Below are positions 12,816 through 22,927 of a DNA stretch of 22,927 nucleotides, piece by piece. The DNA comes from Lenisia limosa. Lineage: Eukaryota > Breviatea. The stretch lies in the NCBI GenBank assembly GCA_001655205.1, contig LPNZ01003166.1, positions 1-22,927 on the forward strand, given 5' to 3'. Each line of letters begins with the position of its first letter. The first letter of the stretch is position 1. Position numbers and translations under genes: made by a program. The notes beneath the pieces were generated by a model. It did not search any database. It saw nothing but the letters and a program-made list of their open reading frames with translations, and had not been told where the DNA came from.

Positions 12816-15800
12816 ATGACATCTAATCTGTTTCAAGCGGCAGGGAACAACCAGATTGAAGTTGTTAAACAATTGATTAGCTCTGGTACCGATGTTAACC
12901 AACAAGATTCGGTAAGTTAGATTCACTGAATTTTTAATACCTAATACCAGGCTTTAAACACTGCTCTACATTGGTGTGCCCATGAAGGATTTCTTGAGAT
13001 TGCCCAATTCCTCATCCGTAATGGCGCCAACCCCTCTATTCAAAATCAACGTGGATGGTATGCACGGTCGTCCTCTTTGCTAAGATAACTTATATTATTG
13101 CCTTTGCCCTTAAAACAGGGTTTAACAGCCTGTTAGGACTCCATTGCACGCAGCCGTTAGTAACGGTCGAGTTGAACTCTCTAAGATCCTCATTGACTGT
13201 GGAAGCGCTGTTAACATCAAAAACTCGGAACAGTACCTTCCATTAGACTTCACTTCCGATGCTGGTTTAAGAAAGACGCTCAAAGGTGAGCAGCGGGCTT
13301 TATATCTTTGCTTCCACTGCTGAGGCCTTTATTACGTAACCGTGTTCTGTCTTGACCCTTTAGCATATGCCGGTCTGCCGACAGACGATACCATTGAAGT
13401 TAAGGTTTGCTGGAAATCTGACGTTTTATTTCCTTCAGTACCTTCTTTTTCATAACCATCTGAGTTAACAAGGGGAGGGGAGGGGGGCGATATACATTCC
13501 AATACTTAATTCGCACTTGTCCAACCCAAACAGACGGCAGAAGCAGACCACATCCAGAGCCAGCTACAAAGAGACCTTCAGATCCGAGACCAGGACATTC
13601 ATTCCAAGGAAGCCGAAATCCACCGTCTCAAGGACCAAATTGAAGCCAATAACCGAGACTACCAAGTTGGCCGCAACATCTAAAACAGTACACCCCATCT
13701 ATGCTCGTGTTAATAAGTTGTAGATTATGTTTCATTTTCAGGGCTGGTGTTCTAATATTTCAGTATTCGCGGGAAAATGAGCTGAATGACATGCAAGCAC
13801 GGCTCGAGAGGGAGATACAGGCCCGCGATAATGAGCTCCAGAGCAGAGATACTGAAATTCTTCGCCTCAAGGATCAGATCAACACCTCAACCCGAGAATT
13901 TCAAGTTTGTTTAGATTTTAAAGAGATTGTGATTGTTCATTTCTGACTTACCTCTTCACATTTTTAGTTTGCACGCGAACATGATTCCAACGATGCCCAA
14001 ATGCGACTCCAACGCGAAATCCAGGGGCGCGACCAAGAGATCCAAGCCAGGGATCTCGAAATCTCTCGTCTCAAGGATCAACTTGTCAAAAGCTCAAGAG
14101 ACCACCAAGTGGGTCAACGCCTGTTTTTCTTGCCGAAGTTGAGCTATTCTAACCCCATCCCCCAGCTCTCCCGTGACCAGGACATCAATGAGGTCCAGCT
14201 GCGGCTTCAAAGAGAGGTCCAGACCAGAGACACGGAGCTTCAGAGCCGGGACGCTGAAATCCAAAACCTTAGGGATATGATGGAACGCTGGCAGAGAGAT
14301 CTCAAAGTGAGTGGCTTTTGTGAATCTTGATGCTTTTGACGATTGAAACGTGAGGAAGTCAATAGTTTCCGTGAACATTTTTACACAACTGAATAATTCC
14401 ACAGGCAAGAGATAGTGATACCGAAGTGATGTTGAGCAGAAGAGATGAGGACATCAAAAGACAGGTATGATGAGTGTCTTTCGTTGCTGGGAGATCTTAT
14501 CTCCGCAGTACATGGCGGAAGTTGACGAAATTCAAACCCGACTCCAGCGCGATATCCAAATCCGCGACCAGGATATTCAGTCCAGGGACACCGAAATCCT
14601 GAGATTGAAAGATCAAATGACTACTGCTGAAAGAGAATTCAAGGTCAGTTTTTTTTTCAGCACTACAAGTCCTTTTGCACATTTAACATATCGCAGCTTT
14701 CCCGTGAACAAGACATGAATGATGTTCAAATCAAGCTGCAGAGGGAGGTCCAGGGCAGAGATATTGAGATCCAGGCTCGGGAAGCTGAAATTCTCCGCCA
14801 GAAGGACGACATGGATAGAATGCAGCGCGACATGCACACACGCGATCAAGAGATCAACCGGCTGAGAGACCAAATCTCATCTTCAGAAAGGGACTTCAAG
14901 GTGAGTATTGGTGCCAAGTCAAGTTCTTCTTTGTTTATCTGTTTGGTGGCTTATTAACCAGGCAACTGAGAAGAAGATTGTGCAGCGTGACGATGAAATC
15001 CGCAGAACTGTGGGTTTGGAATTTGTCTAAAGGCGTCTTGTCATACAAACAATACCGATGAAAGCTAAATAAAAATCTCTATCTTAACACCTCCAGTACA
15101 TGGCAGAGGTTGATGATATTGAAGCCCGCCTCCAGCGCGATATCCAGAACCGCGATCAAGAGATCCAGGCTCGGGATACGGAAATTATGCGTCTTAAGGA
15201 CCAAATTTCGACTGCTGAAAGGGACTTCATTAAAGTCTGCTGGATGGAATTGGATTCCTCGGAGTGTCAAGCGATGCTTATTTTTTTAGGCTACTGAGCA
15301 ACATATCGCACAAAGAGATGATGAAATCAGAAGAAACGTGGGACACTGTTAAATTCACTCTCTATTATCCCATTTACTTGGATTGACCATCTAGTACATG
15401 GCTGAAGTTGATGAAATCCAAGCTCGGCTTAAGAGAGACCTCCAAAGCCGAGAGCAAGACATTTTGGCTCGAGATACTGAAATCAATCGACTCAAGGATC
15501 AGCTCATCTCTGCTGAGAGAGAGGCCAAGGTGCGTGGCGTTTAACACTTGACACTTTTTGGGAACAATTGTGTTATTTTTCCCAGACAACCGAAAAACAA
15601 ATGGCCCTCCTTGAAGACGAAATCAGAAGAGGCGTAGGGGGGAGGCAATTGGCATTCCCTCTTTATATCATTATCTTCATGAATAACACTGTGTAGTATA
15701 TGGTTGAAGTCGATGACATCCATGCGCGTCTGCAAAATGAACTACATATTAAAAATCAAGAAATCCAAGCTCGGGATGCAGAAATCCTTCGTATTAAGGA

Positions 15801-18800
15801 TCAACTCCTCTCTGCTGAAAGAGACTTCAAGGTATGCCAGTTAGGGCATACTTCTTGATGTGCTCCTCAGTTGTTGGTCTTTTGAGCGAAAAGCACTTTT
15901 AATGACGGTGTAGGCTGCTGAAAAGAAGATGGGTCTTCGTGATGAAGAAGTAAGGAGATCGGTGAGACGGCGGGAATGGGAACTTTCACAGTCCACACAG
16001 GAAAGCCCCTTATCTCCGCAGTACATGGCGGAAGTTGACGAAATCCAAGCTCGACTCCAGCATGATATCCAAATCCGCGATCAAGAGATCCAGTCTCGGG
16101 ACACGGAAATTATGCGTCTGAGAGACCAAATCAATGCAGCTGAAAGAGACTTTAGAGTAGGCTGGCTGAAGCACACCGGCTTTCTTGTTGAAGAGGATAC
16201 ATGTTGTACTCATGGTTTCAGGCAACAGAGAAGCAAATTTTGCAGCGTGATGACGAGATTAGGAGAACAGTAGGCCTTGTGCTTTGTTCTATCATGGCCC
16301 TGTGCTTTGTTCACTATCATTGGATCTTTGCTTTTGTTTCTCACAGTTTTGCAGTACACAGAAGTGGACGAGTATGAGTCTCGCTTCCGTGCCGACCTGA
16401 ACGTGAGGGAGCAGGAGCTCTTGGCGTCTCAGAGGGAGGCCCAGGCATTGAGTCAGAAACTGTCCATCGTTGAGAGGGAGTTTAAGGTATGCAAGGGATA
16501 GAATGCTGTGTGTACAGAGTTGTAAGGCAAATGATTGGGTGAATTAAAATTATACAATAAACCGATATCTCTTATTAGTGTGATGGTGTGGACGGCTTCG
16601 GCCAAAACAACCTTATTTTCCATTGCTAAAAAAACATGCAGGGATGTGATTTGCGGTCTTAGATCTGAATGGCCGTTTCTCACATTGACAGACCCTTGAG
16701 GCGGACTTGACTTTCAAAATCGAGCAGAAATCTGAGGACTCAAGGAAAGCCGTAAGTGGCGTGATTTCTTGATTGCATATTTGTTTTACAATTTAGTACA
16801 TGGCGGAAGTTGACGATATTCAAGCCCGGCTTCAAAATGACATTCAGAACCGCGATAAAGAAATCCAGGCTCGGGACACGGAAATCCTGAGATTGAGGGA
16901 CCAAATCAATGTTGCTGAAAGAGACTTTAGGGTTGGTGTCTTCTGGACTTCTCATTTGCCATCAATCATGGCTCACGTCTCAGGCGACAGAAAAGCAGGT
17001 CGTGGATCGCGAGGAAGAAATTAGAAGAACTGTGGGCTAAACCTTTATGATTTCTGGGTGTCCAGTGAATATGACTCTCATCCCACAGTACACTGAAGTT
17101 GATGAGATTGAAGAGCGGTGTCGTTCCGATCTTCAGATCCGGGAGCAGGAGCTTATAGCTTCTCAACGCGAGTGCCAATCCCTCCACCAGAAGCTTGCTC
17201 TTCTCGAGCGTGACTTCAAGGTTAGTTGTCCTTGTTCTTTTGATCTCATGATCCAGACTATGGAGATTGAGGTTATGCGTCGAATGGAGCAAAAGGCTGA
17301 AGATGCTAAGAAATCTGTAAGCCTTTGAAATTTGAGCTATTTAATCGGTACTGTATTTGGTCTTTCGCTTTTATCATCTCTTAATAATAACTTTGTGTCA
17401 GTTTTCAAATTCGAAACTTCTTTAACCCCCCCCCCCCCCNNNNNNNNNNNNNNNNNNNNNNNNNNNNNNNNNNNNNNNNNNNNNNNNNNNNNNNNNNNNN
17501 NNNNNNNNNNNNNNNNNNNNNNNNNNNNNNNNNNNNNNNNNNNNTGAGTTTCATTACTGGAGCAGTAGCCTAAGGTGGAAGGAGAAACATATGTGAGGGA
17601 ATAATTTCATTCATTTATGACGTGGTTGTTACAGCCTTTCATTATTGCATTTGGAGTTTTACCATTCAGGTGACCGAAAAACATATCGCACAGAGAGATG
17701 ATGAGCTTCGAAGGATCGTATGAGGGCAAAAACTCCAGCCTTTCAATTCTGACTTCATATCATCACTCCCATTTGTGTGGAAACTTGCAACCCAACTGAC
17801 CGACTAACCCCGTAGTTTACGGAGGTTGACGAGGTTGAAGACCGCAACCGAACCGAACTGCAGGAAAGAGAGCAGCAGCTTCTTCACTGCGAAAAGGAGT
17901 CAGCTGAACTGAGACAGAAGCTCCTCACAATGGAGAAGGAGTTTAAAGTAGTCCAAATGCAGCAATCGCATCCATAACTGCTGTAGACAATGGAAACTGA
18001 GCTGACTCGTACAATCGAACAACAAGATGAGGATCTGAGAAAACTCGCATGGGAGAAGGAGGCTTTCGTATGCGATTTATCATACATATGCACTTCATAC
18101 TCTCAACTTGGCTTTAACCATGTCCTTATTTGCTCAGAACAAAACCGAACTGGATGATGCCAAGGACGCCAAAATTCTCAAACTTCGGGACCAAATCTCA
18201 GCCTGGCAGCAGGAATATCAGGTTGGCGCTCATCGTCTCCCTTTTGTACTGTTTGCTGTATATGTAATATCGGAGCTTGTTACATCCCCATTACTCCCCC
18301 CCTCCAGGTTTGGGTTGAGAGGGCCCGTTTGGAGCTCGAGGCTGAAATCCGAACCAAATACGAGTCTGCCCATGCCACTCTTGGCGCACAGCTTATTTCA
18401 GTGCGAGGGTTCAGGATTTACATATCTCCCCTTTAATCTTTTTTTGTTAACCCTTTCCTTTCAATTATATTTCTCTCAGTATATGAGGTTTGGAGACTAC
18501 CTCGTCATTGTTGACCTTTATTGTGACCTTTGGTGTTGACCTTTACAGGACACTGAGGACTTCCGGAAGGAGCAGGAGAAGGCGCTCGACCGGCGTGAAA
18601 TGGCCTTGGTAAGTCCAGCCTTCCATATCGTGTAGCCTGACATTATGCCAGTCTTCTGTATCTTGCCTGACATTATGCTCACTGACCAGGTTGAAAGGGA
18701 GCTTGCGATTGTAGAAAAGACCAAAAATGAGAGGGCTGAGCACGAGGCAGCCTTGATGACCAAGAAGGAGGAAATTGAGAACCAGCTCAACTCTAAGGTC

Positions 18801-21800
18801 TGATCTGAAGAACGCCCATTTGAATCGCTTCAATTTTCATTGGTCCAGATCCAAGAGCTCCAGGTGGAAGCCGAGAGATTGGTGCAGGACAGGGCGGAAG
18901 AGAGCCACACTCTCAGACAAAAACTCTCAAATGAATACACTGTTGGGGGGGGGGGGNNNNNNNNNNNNNNNNNNNNNNNNNNNNNNNNNNNNNNNNNNNN
19001 NNNNNNNNNNNNNNNNNNNNNNNNNNNNNNNNNNNNNNNNNNNNNNNNNNNNNNNNNNNNNNNTAATATATTGTTGTTATTCTGTGGAATAGTTACCATC
19101 ATGATTCCAAGTTACACTTGCCATTCCGACCAAGATTGACCCTGCAGGAGGCGTACGACAAGGAAGTCGAGGCCTTCAGAGTGGCCGTGCAGGAGCAACT
19201 GGACGCAATGGAAAGTGAAATCCATGACCTCGCTAACACCAACAACGGTTTGCTGACTGCTTCTCTTCACTTACATTGTAGTTTTGTTGTCAGAAAAGGC
19301 ACGGATTGAGGGAGAGGTTCGATCGCAAATCGCTCAAGTCAGGGCTCAATCAGCCACTGAGGTATGACCCTTCTTACCTAATGTTTCACTCTCTGGACGT
19401 TTCCATCTTATGACACTCAGACCGCAACCCTTCGAGCAAACCACATGGCAGACCTCAACCATAGAGATGACGAGATCAGCAAGCTCCGGCAGGAAGTGGT
19501 GGACACCAACGCCGATCGCGAAAGTTGGTGGTGGTAGAAGGAGATAAAGTGGAGAGATTGAATGCTTTTGTTCTGACGCTTTAGTTTGGGAAGAACGGGT
19601 CAAGTCCGAAGCCAAGCTGGAAGCTGCGGACGAAATCGCCAGAGAGAAGGTTGGAATGGCTGGGATTGGAGTACACTATCGCAAGCCACATGCAGATTTT
19701 AGTCTGTAGAGCATGATGCACACGGAGATCGCCGAAAGAGACGCGTCTCTATTGGACCTTAAGGAGCAAGTCGCCGCATATGAACGTAAGCAAGGGTCAA
19801 AGGAACAAGGTGAATGCTTTGAAACCCTGACCGCTAAGGCGAATACCCCCTGTGGCTAGAAAGGGCTCGGCGAGAGATTGAAGACGACCTACGCGACCGT
19901 TATGAATTGGTTGCGAAGGAGGTCGAAAAACAGGTCGGTTCATTAGGCATTTGATAGCTTTGACATTTTGCAACCCCCCTTACCACTTCAGCTTTCTGAA
20001 GACACTGACGCGATTCGCGCCACGCAGGAGAAGCAATTGCGTCATCGCGAAGAGCTTCTTGTTGAGAAAGAGGTCTGAACCTGGAACATTTCGTTCCGTG
20101 AAAATAATAGTGTGTAACTGCCATTTAACTAGTTTACCTTTCTCTGACTCAATAGCGTGAAATGAGAGCGAAGCTTCAGGCCCTACAGGAGCTCCATGAA
20201 GAGACCCAGGCCAAGGCACGTGAGGCCTTTGACACTGAGCTTCTCAAGAGGGAGGAAGGTGGGCATGGGCTTCTCAACAATAGTGTTAATATGATTTTCT
20301 ATAATGGTGTGTACCTTGGCCAGAGTCACGGAGCTAATTTATCGTTCAGAGCACATGCAGTCTCTGAGTGACCTCAAGCGGGAGCATGATAAGGATGAGG
20401 CCGAACGAGTAGTTGCGGCTGCCACTGAGTTGAGAGAGAAAATGGCGGCTTTGGAGGAAGCAGATAAGGCAAGAGCTAAGGTTGGTTTTGGGCCCCATGT
20501 TGAACTGCTTAAATAAACGAAGAAAGGAAACGTCATTGCCCTGTTTAATGACACCAGGACTTCGCGAAGAAGGAGTGCGAACTGCTTAAGGACATGGAGG
20601 ACCTCAGAGTAGAAGTACATAATGCTCAGGTAATGGCTGAATGGGGGGGCGGGGGGGATTTGGATCAAGCCCCAGTTTGCAAGAAATTAAAGTGATGGTA
20701 CATAATTCTGCAGGTTGAACTGGAACGTGTGAAGGTGACCGCTGAGGCACAGGCCCAGTCCACAATGGAGGAAGAAAGAACAAAGCTGAGGTACGAAAGC
20801 ATACAGTATCATGGTTTGATTTATTTCCTTCAGAAGGGAGGAAGTTGAGCTGAAGGCGCAGTTAGCGCAGAAAGAAGCAGGAATGTTCAGTGACGTTGAT
20901 GCCCAAACAATCGCGTTGAGAGAGAAAGTGCGAACATATCATGATGCTGCTATATTGTCTATTCTAAACTTCTTCAACTTTTAGTTTCGTTATTTTGCCT
21001 TATTTCTTTTGAATTTGCCTAACTGTGTTAGGAACTTGAACTTGAACGTGAGAAGGGCGAGTATGAAGCAAGGCTCTTGGAAGAGTTTGAAGCAAAGATG
21101 CGCGACGTGGTACGCATACATCTTCGTATTCATCATCATGCCCATTTAACCTCTTCTTATTCATTATCATGCCCATTTAACTACTTCTGCAGGTTCGTGA
21201 CAAGAACAACATCCAACAGGAAAAGCTTGCATATGAGTCCCAACTTCGGGCTCAATATGAGCAGCAACTTGTGGAGATGGGTAGCCAAGAGGCGGTCTTC
21301 AGGGTTGGGGGGGGGTGACCTGTGCCACTGTGGATGGTAATCTTGGAGGCATTTTAGCCGGAATTTGATCCCATAGAACGAGCTTGAGACTTATGAGCGG
21401 AAGCTGTGGGAGAGGTTCCAAGAAATGGCAAGGGAACACAGCGCCGCGCTTCAGTCTGAAGGAAACGCCAGGAGGGAGGTTGGCTGGACTTTCAGCTGAA
21501 CATTATTAATATTGCCCTACTTTTCTGGGAGTTTTGCGTTGTTTGTTTGATATCTTGCTGCAACATTGACCTTGGATAACGGAGCAGGAGGCAGCACGTG
21601 CGTTAGCCGAACTTGCGAGACGCGAAGTTGATGTTGTGCGTAAACAGGAGACTGAAGAGGCTCGGCTGCAGCAGCGGCTGAGGGACCTCAAGAAGGAAGT
21701 CATGGATGCTGATGGTGGGGTTTTTTGACCAAACATTGCACACTGATACTTCAGCTTCGCGCCAAGAGGAGTACAAAGAGAGAAAAGACGAGCTTGAGGC

Positions 21801-22927
21801 TGAACAAGAGGCATGGCTACGTGGCGCACGAGAAAGAGAGGAAAAGGCATCCCGAGCCCGGTCCGACCTTGAAACCTCGCTTAAGAGAGACCATGATAGA
21901 AGATTGCTTGAGCTACGGTTGGTCTTATCTTCTGAGTGTATTTCTCGCATTCCCTTTTTTTTTCATTGCATCTACCGTTGTGTTTCGCTCTTGTTTTTGC
22001 TATTATTACCATTCATCAACCAACCCCACCCCCAGTGAAAGAGAAAAAGAGCTGCAAACACAGATTGTTGCGCGAGAAAGAGAGCTGCTGCGCCAGTTTG
22101 ACTCCAAGTCCAACGAGCTGCATGAGAAATGTGGGCGTCAGTCTAACATTTGGCAAAATACTTGGCCACTACTGCGATTGACATGTCTTTCAGCTGCCTC
22201 GCTTGAGCGGGAGTACGTGACTCTGGAGGGAGACCTACGACGACAATGGGAGGCCAAGCTTGAAGAGGGACGTAATGTCTTCGTACGCTGAAAAACGGGT
22301 GACTAAGACCAGATGAGCTTGACTGAATCTGTTTCAATGGGAATGTGTTCTGTCTGACGTTACTTCCTATTCCGTCATTAACACCCCTCCCTTATTCCTG
22401 CCGAATAACAAAGCAGGAGCAGAACACGACTCTTCGACGCGAAATTAACGACTTAAAAAGCCAGCTGGTACGCTCCATCCCTTAAAAATACCGTGATTTC
22501 TCCAATGTCCGTATCTAATAATTCTGCAGGCTGAATCGCACTTTGCTGTGGATCGTGCTCTCCATGCTGCCCGCTCTGAGCTTGAGAGCCAATTCTCTCA
22601 AAACAACGTGGGAGTCTGGACTGTGAATTTTCCATAGACATATTATTGTTGATCGTGTAGGTTGCCGGCAAGGATGCTGAAATAGCCTCCCTCAAAACGA
22701 AGATCGCAGATCTAGAGTCCCAACTCACAACCAAAACATCGCAGCTGAGATCTGAAATCGAGGCAGGTTTGAGGATATGACAGGATATGACCAATGCTCT
22801 GTTTGATATGACCAATGCTTTGTTTGAGGATATGACCGATGCTCTTCCATGAATAATTTATTAGGGTTGCCTCCCTTGTTTGTTTTTCTGTATTCCAATC
22901 CTCATGTGTCTTCGATGTTTTCTTTTG
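12816..22927 (+). CDS. Giant ankyrin / coiled-coil protein with amplified exons (partial, runs off right edge)
   Basis: 56 exons are visible, about 5.4 kb coding (about 1,810 codons), open at the right edge. The N-terminus is in exons 12816-12911, 12951-13057, 13137-13285 and 13364-13404. It holds three ankyrin repeats (NLFQAAGNNQIEVVKQLISS, NTALHWCAHEGFLEIAQFLI, TPLHAAVSNGRVELSKILID) and a short linker. An amplified coiled-coil exon array follows at 13534-18067 (described separately). Then comes less regular coiled coil: 18138-18221, 18308-18400, 18549-18608, 18690-18797, 18849-18941, 19148-19247, 19294-19361, 19421-19523, 19585-19649, 19710-19785, 19860-19933, 19992-20072, 20156-20258, 20350-20480, 20558-20629, 20714-20790, 20834-20927, 21032-21109, 21193-21303, 21377-21478, 21588-21714, 21755-21917, 22036-22130, 22194-22282, 22417-22467, 22530-22607 and 22661-22766. 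Phases join throughout. There is no enzymatic domain or membrane segment. An ankyrin head with a very long rod suggests a cytoskeletal scaffold or tether. Similar architecture is known in Giardia GASP-180 axoneme-associated proteins and animal ankycorbin/UACA, but homology is not shown. Confidence 0.88.
14697..14900 (+). repeat. Fused 68-residue repeat exon
   Basis: This single 204-nt exon starts like the 47-residue type (LSREQDMNDVQIKLQREVQ) and continues past the usual end into a second copy of the repeat's C-terminal half (HTRDQEINRLRDQISSSERDF). It looks like an in-frame exon fusion or unequal crossover within the array. Confidence 0.8.
16022..16751 (+). repeat. Higher-order unit I (four exons, 125 aa)
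   Basis: Exons of 135, 48, 132 and 60 nt (16022-16156, 16222-16269, 16355-16486, 16692-16751) begin YMAEVDEIQ, ATEKQILQRD, YTEVDEYES and TLEADLTFK. The same order and the same four lengths recur in unit II. Confidence 0.9.
16273..16320 (+). repeat. 23-25-bp intronic tandem duplication
   Basis: GGCC(T/C)TGTGCTTTGTTC followed by (AC)TATCAT occurs at 16273-16295 and 16296-16320, in the intron between two exons of unit I. Confidence 0.85.
16797..17316 (+). repeat. Higher-order unit II (four exons, 125 aa)
   Basis: Exons of 135, 48, 132 and 60 nt lie at 16797-16931, 16984-17031, 17089-17220 and 17257-17316. The first exon differs from that of unit I at 7 of 45 residues. Introns are very short (52, 57 and 36 nt); the last is the shortest intron in the window. 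Confidence 0.9.
17440..17544. other. Assembly gap (105 N) after a C14 tract
   Basis: The gap follows C's at 17426-17439. It lies where the 135-nt first exon of higher-order unit III is expected, between unit II and the 48-nt exon at 17670-17717. That exon is probably hidden or collapsed here, and the true gap length may differ from the N count. Confidence 0.85.
17670..18067 (+). repeat. Higher-order unit III (first exon missing in gap)
   Basis: Exons of 48, 132 and 81 nt (17670-17717 VTEKHIAQRD, 17816-17947 FTEVDEVED, 17987-18067 TMETELTRT) follow the order of units I and II. The last is 21 nt longer, adding AWEKEAF. It is more diverged than units I and II. Confidence 0.8.
18635..18689 (+). 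repeat. Intronic tandem duplication next to a 3' splice site
   Basis: GCCTGACATTATGC occurs at 18635 and 18665 (30-bp period). The second copy runs to the acceptor at 18689. The 81-nt intron would be 51 nt without one unit. Confidence 0.75.
18957..19063. other. Assembly gap (107 N) after a G12 tract
   Basis: The gap lies inside the intron between exons 18849-18941 and 19148-19247, which join at phase 0, so no exon need be missing. The donor itself reads into the tract (GTTGGGGG). Confidence 0.85.
21128..21190 (+). repeat. 31-bp intronic tandem duplication copying the 3' splice region
   Basis: ATTCAT(C/T)ATCATGCCCATTT, then AAC and a pyrimidine-rich tail, occurs at 21128-21158 and 21159-21190. 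The second copy leads directly to the acceptor at 21192. The TTTAAC word is a possible branch point present in both. The 83-nt intron would be 52 nt without one unit. Confidence 0.8.
22767..22848 (+). repeat. Short tandem repeat in the last visible intron
   Basis: GATATGACCAATGCT(C/T)TGTTT and related units (GAGGATATGACC(A/G)ATGCTCT) are repeated three to four times, immediately after the donor at 22767. Confidence 0.8.

Larger units (their letters stand above)
13534..18067 (+). repeat. Amplified phase 0-0 coiled-coil exon array
   Basis: Long-type exons (43-47 aa): 13534-13665, 13764-13904, 13968-14108, 14166-14306, 14509-14643, 15097-15234, 15395-15529, 15697-15831, 16022-16156 and 16797-16931. 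Variant long exons (44 aa, starting (Y/F)TEVDE): 16355-16486, 17089-17220 and 17816-17947. Short exons (16 aa, consensus ATEKxxxQRDDEIRRT): 14962-15009, 15290-15337, 15586-15633, 15914-15961, 16222-16269, 16984-17031 and 17670-17717. Variant short exons (20-27 aa): 14405-14464, 16692-16751, 17257-17316 and 17987-18067. One fused exon: 14697-14900. The long-type consensus is YMAEVDxIQARLQRDIQ, then xRDQEIQxRDTEIxRLKDQI, then xxAERDFK. Ile/Leu recurs every seven residues through the (Q/T)EIQxRD segment, as in a coiled coil. Every exon begins and ends at phase 0. Confidence 0.93.

Noticed and set aside
14094-16225. Minus-strand frames of 60-110 codons across the exon array
   Set aside because: They mirror the repeated plus-strand exons and are shadows of a repetitive coding strand; splice phases support only the plus strand.

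Overview
This is nuclear DNA from an intron-dense eukaryote. All five genes are split by many short GT-AG introns, mostly about 36-100 nt, and exon phases join cleanly across nearly every junction. The products are a cytosolic-type lysyl-tRNA synthetase, the start of a dynein heavy chain, an ankyrin-repeat protein and two long coiled-coil proteins. A motile (ciliated or flagellated) protist fits best, but the lineage cannot be fixed from the sequence alone. Six N-runs interrupt the window, and five of them directly follow a poly-G or poly-C tract.

Layout: (1) 1-1589, minus strand: 5' end of a dynein heavy chain gene, running off the left edge. (2) 1846-6003, plus strand: nearly complete lysyl-tRNA synthetase in 19 recognised exons; its last exon is probably in the 6137-6389 gap. 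These two genes are divergent across 256 bp. (3) About 6390-7893, minus strand: an ankyrin-repeat gene converging on the synthetase. (4) 8304-12628, minus strand: a long coiled-coil gene of unknown family. (5) 12816 to the right edge, plus strand: a very long gene with N-terminal ankyrin repeats followed by about 1,600 residues of coiled coil, 56 exons recognised. Genes 4 and 5 are head to head across 187 bp.

Two things stand out. First, the plus-strand ankyrin/coiled-coil gene contains an array of amplified exons. A 45-residue coiled-coil exon alternates with a 16-residue exon, and toward the end these are organised into a four-exon, 125-residue higher-order unit present about three times. 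All the exons are phase 0-0, so they can be duplicated or skipped without breaking the frame. Second, introns across all genes carry short tandem duplications (about 21-45 bp) and small inverted-repeat transposons. Several duplications copy a splice site: a 5' splice site present four times in the synthetase gene, and a 3' splice site duplicated in the ankyrin gene whose upstream copy differs by one base, the G of the AG. Several of the longer introns shrink to about 50 nt when the inserted or duplicated DNA is subtracted.

Mobile DNA: two short foldback elements with 9-bp target duplications (one in a dynein intron, one in a synthetase intron) and a 533-bp TA-flanked element with long terminal inverted repeats in another synthetase intron.
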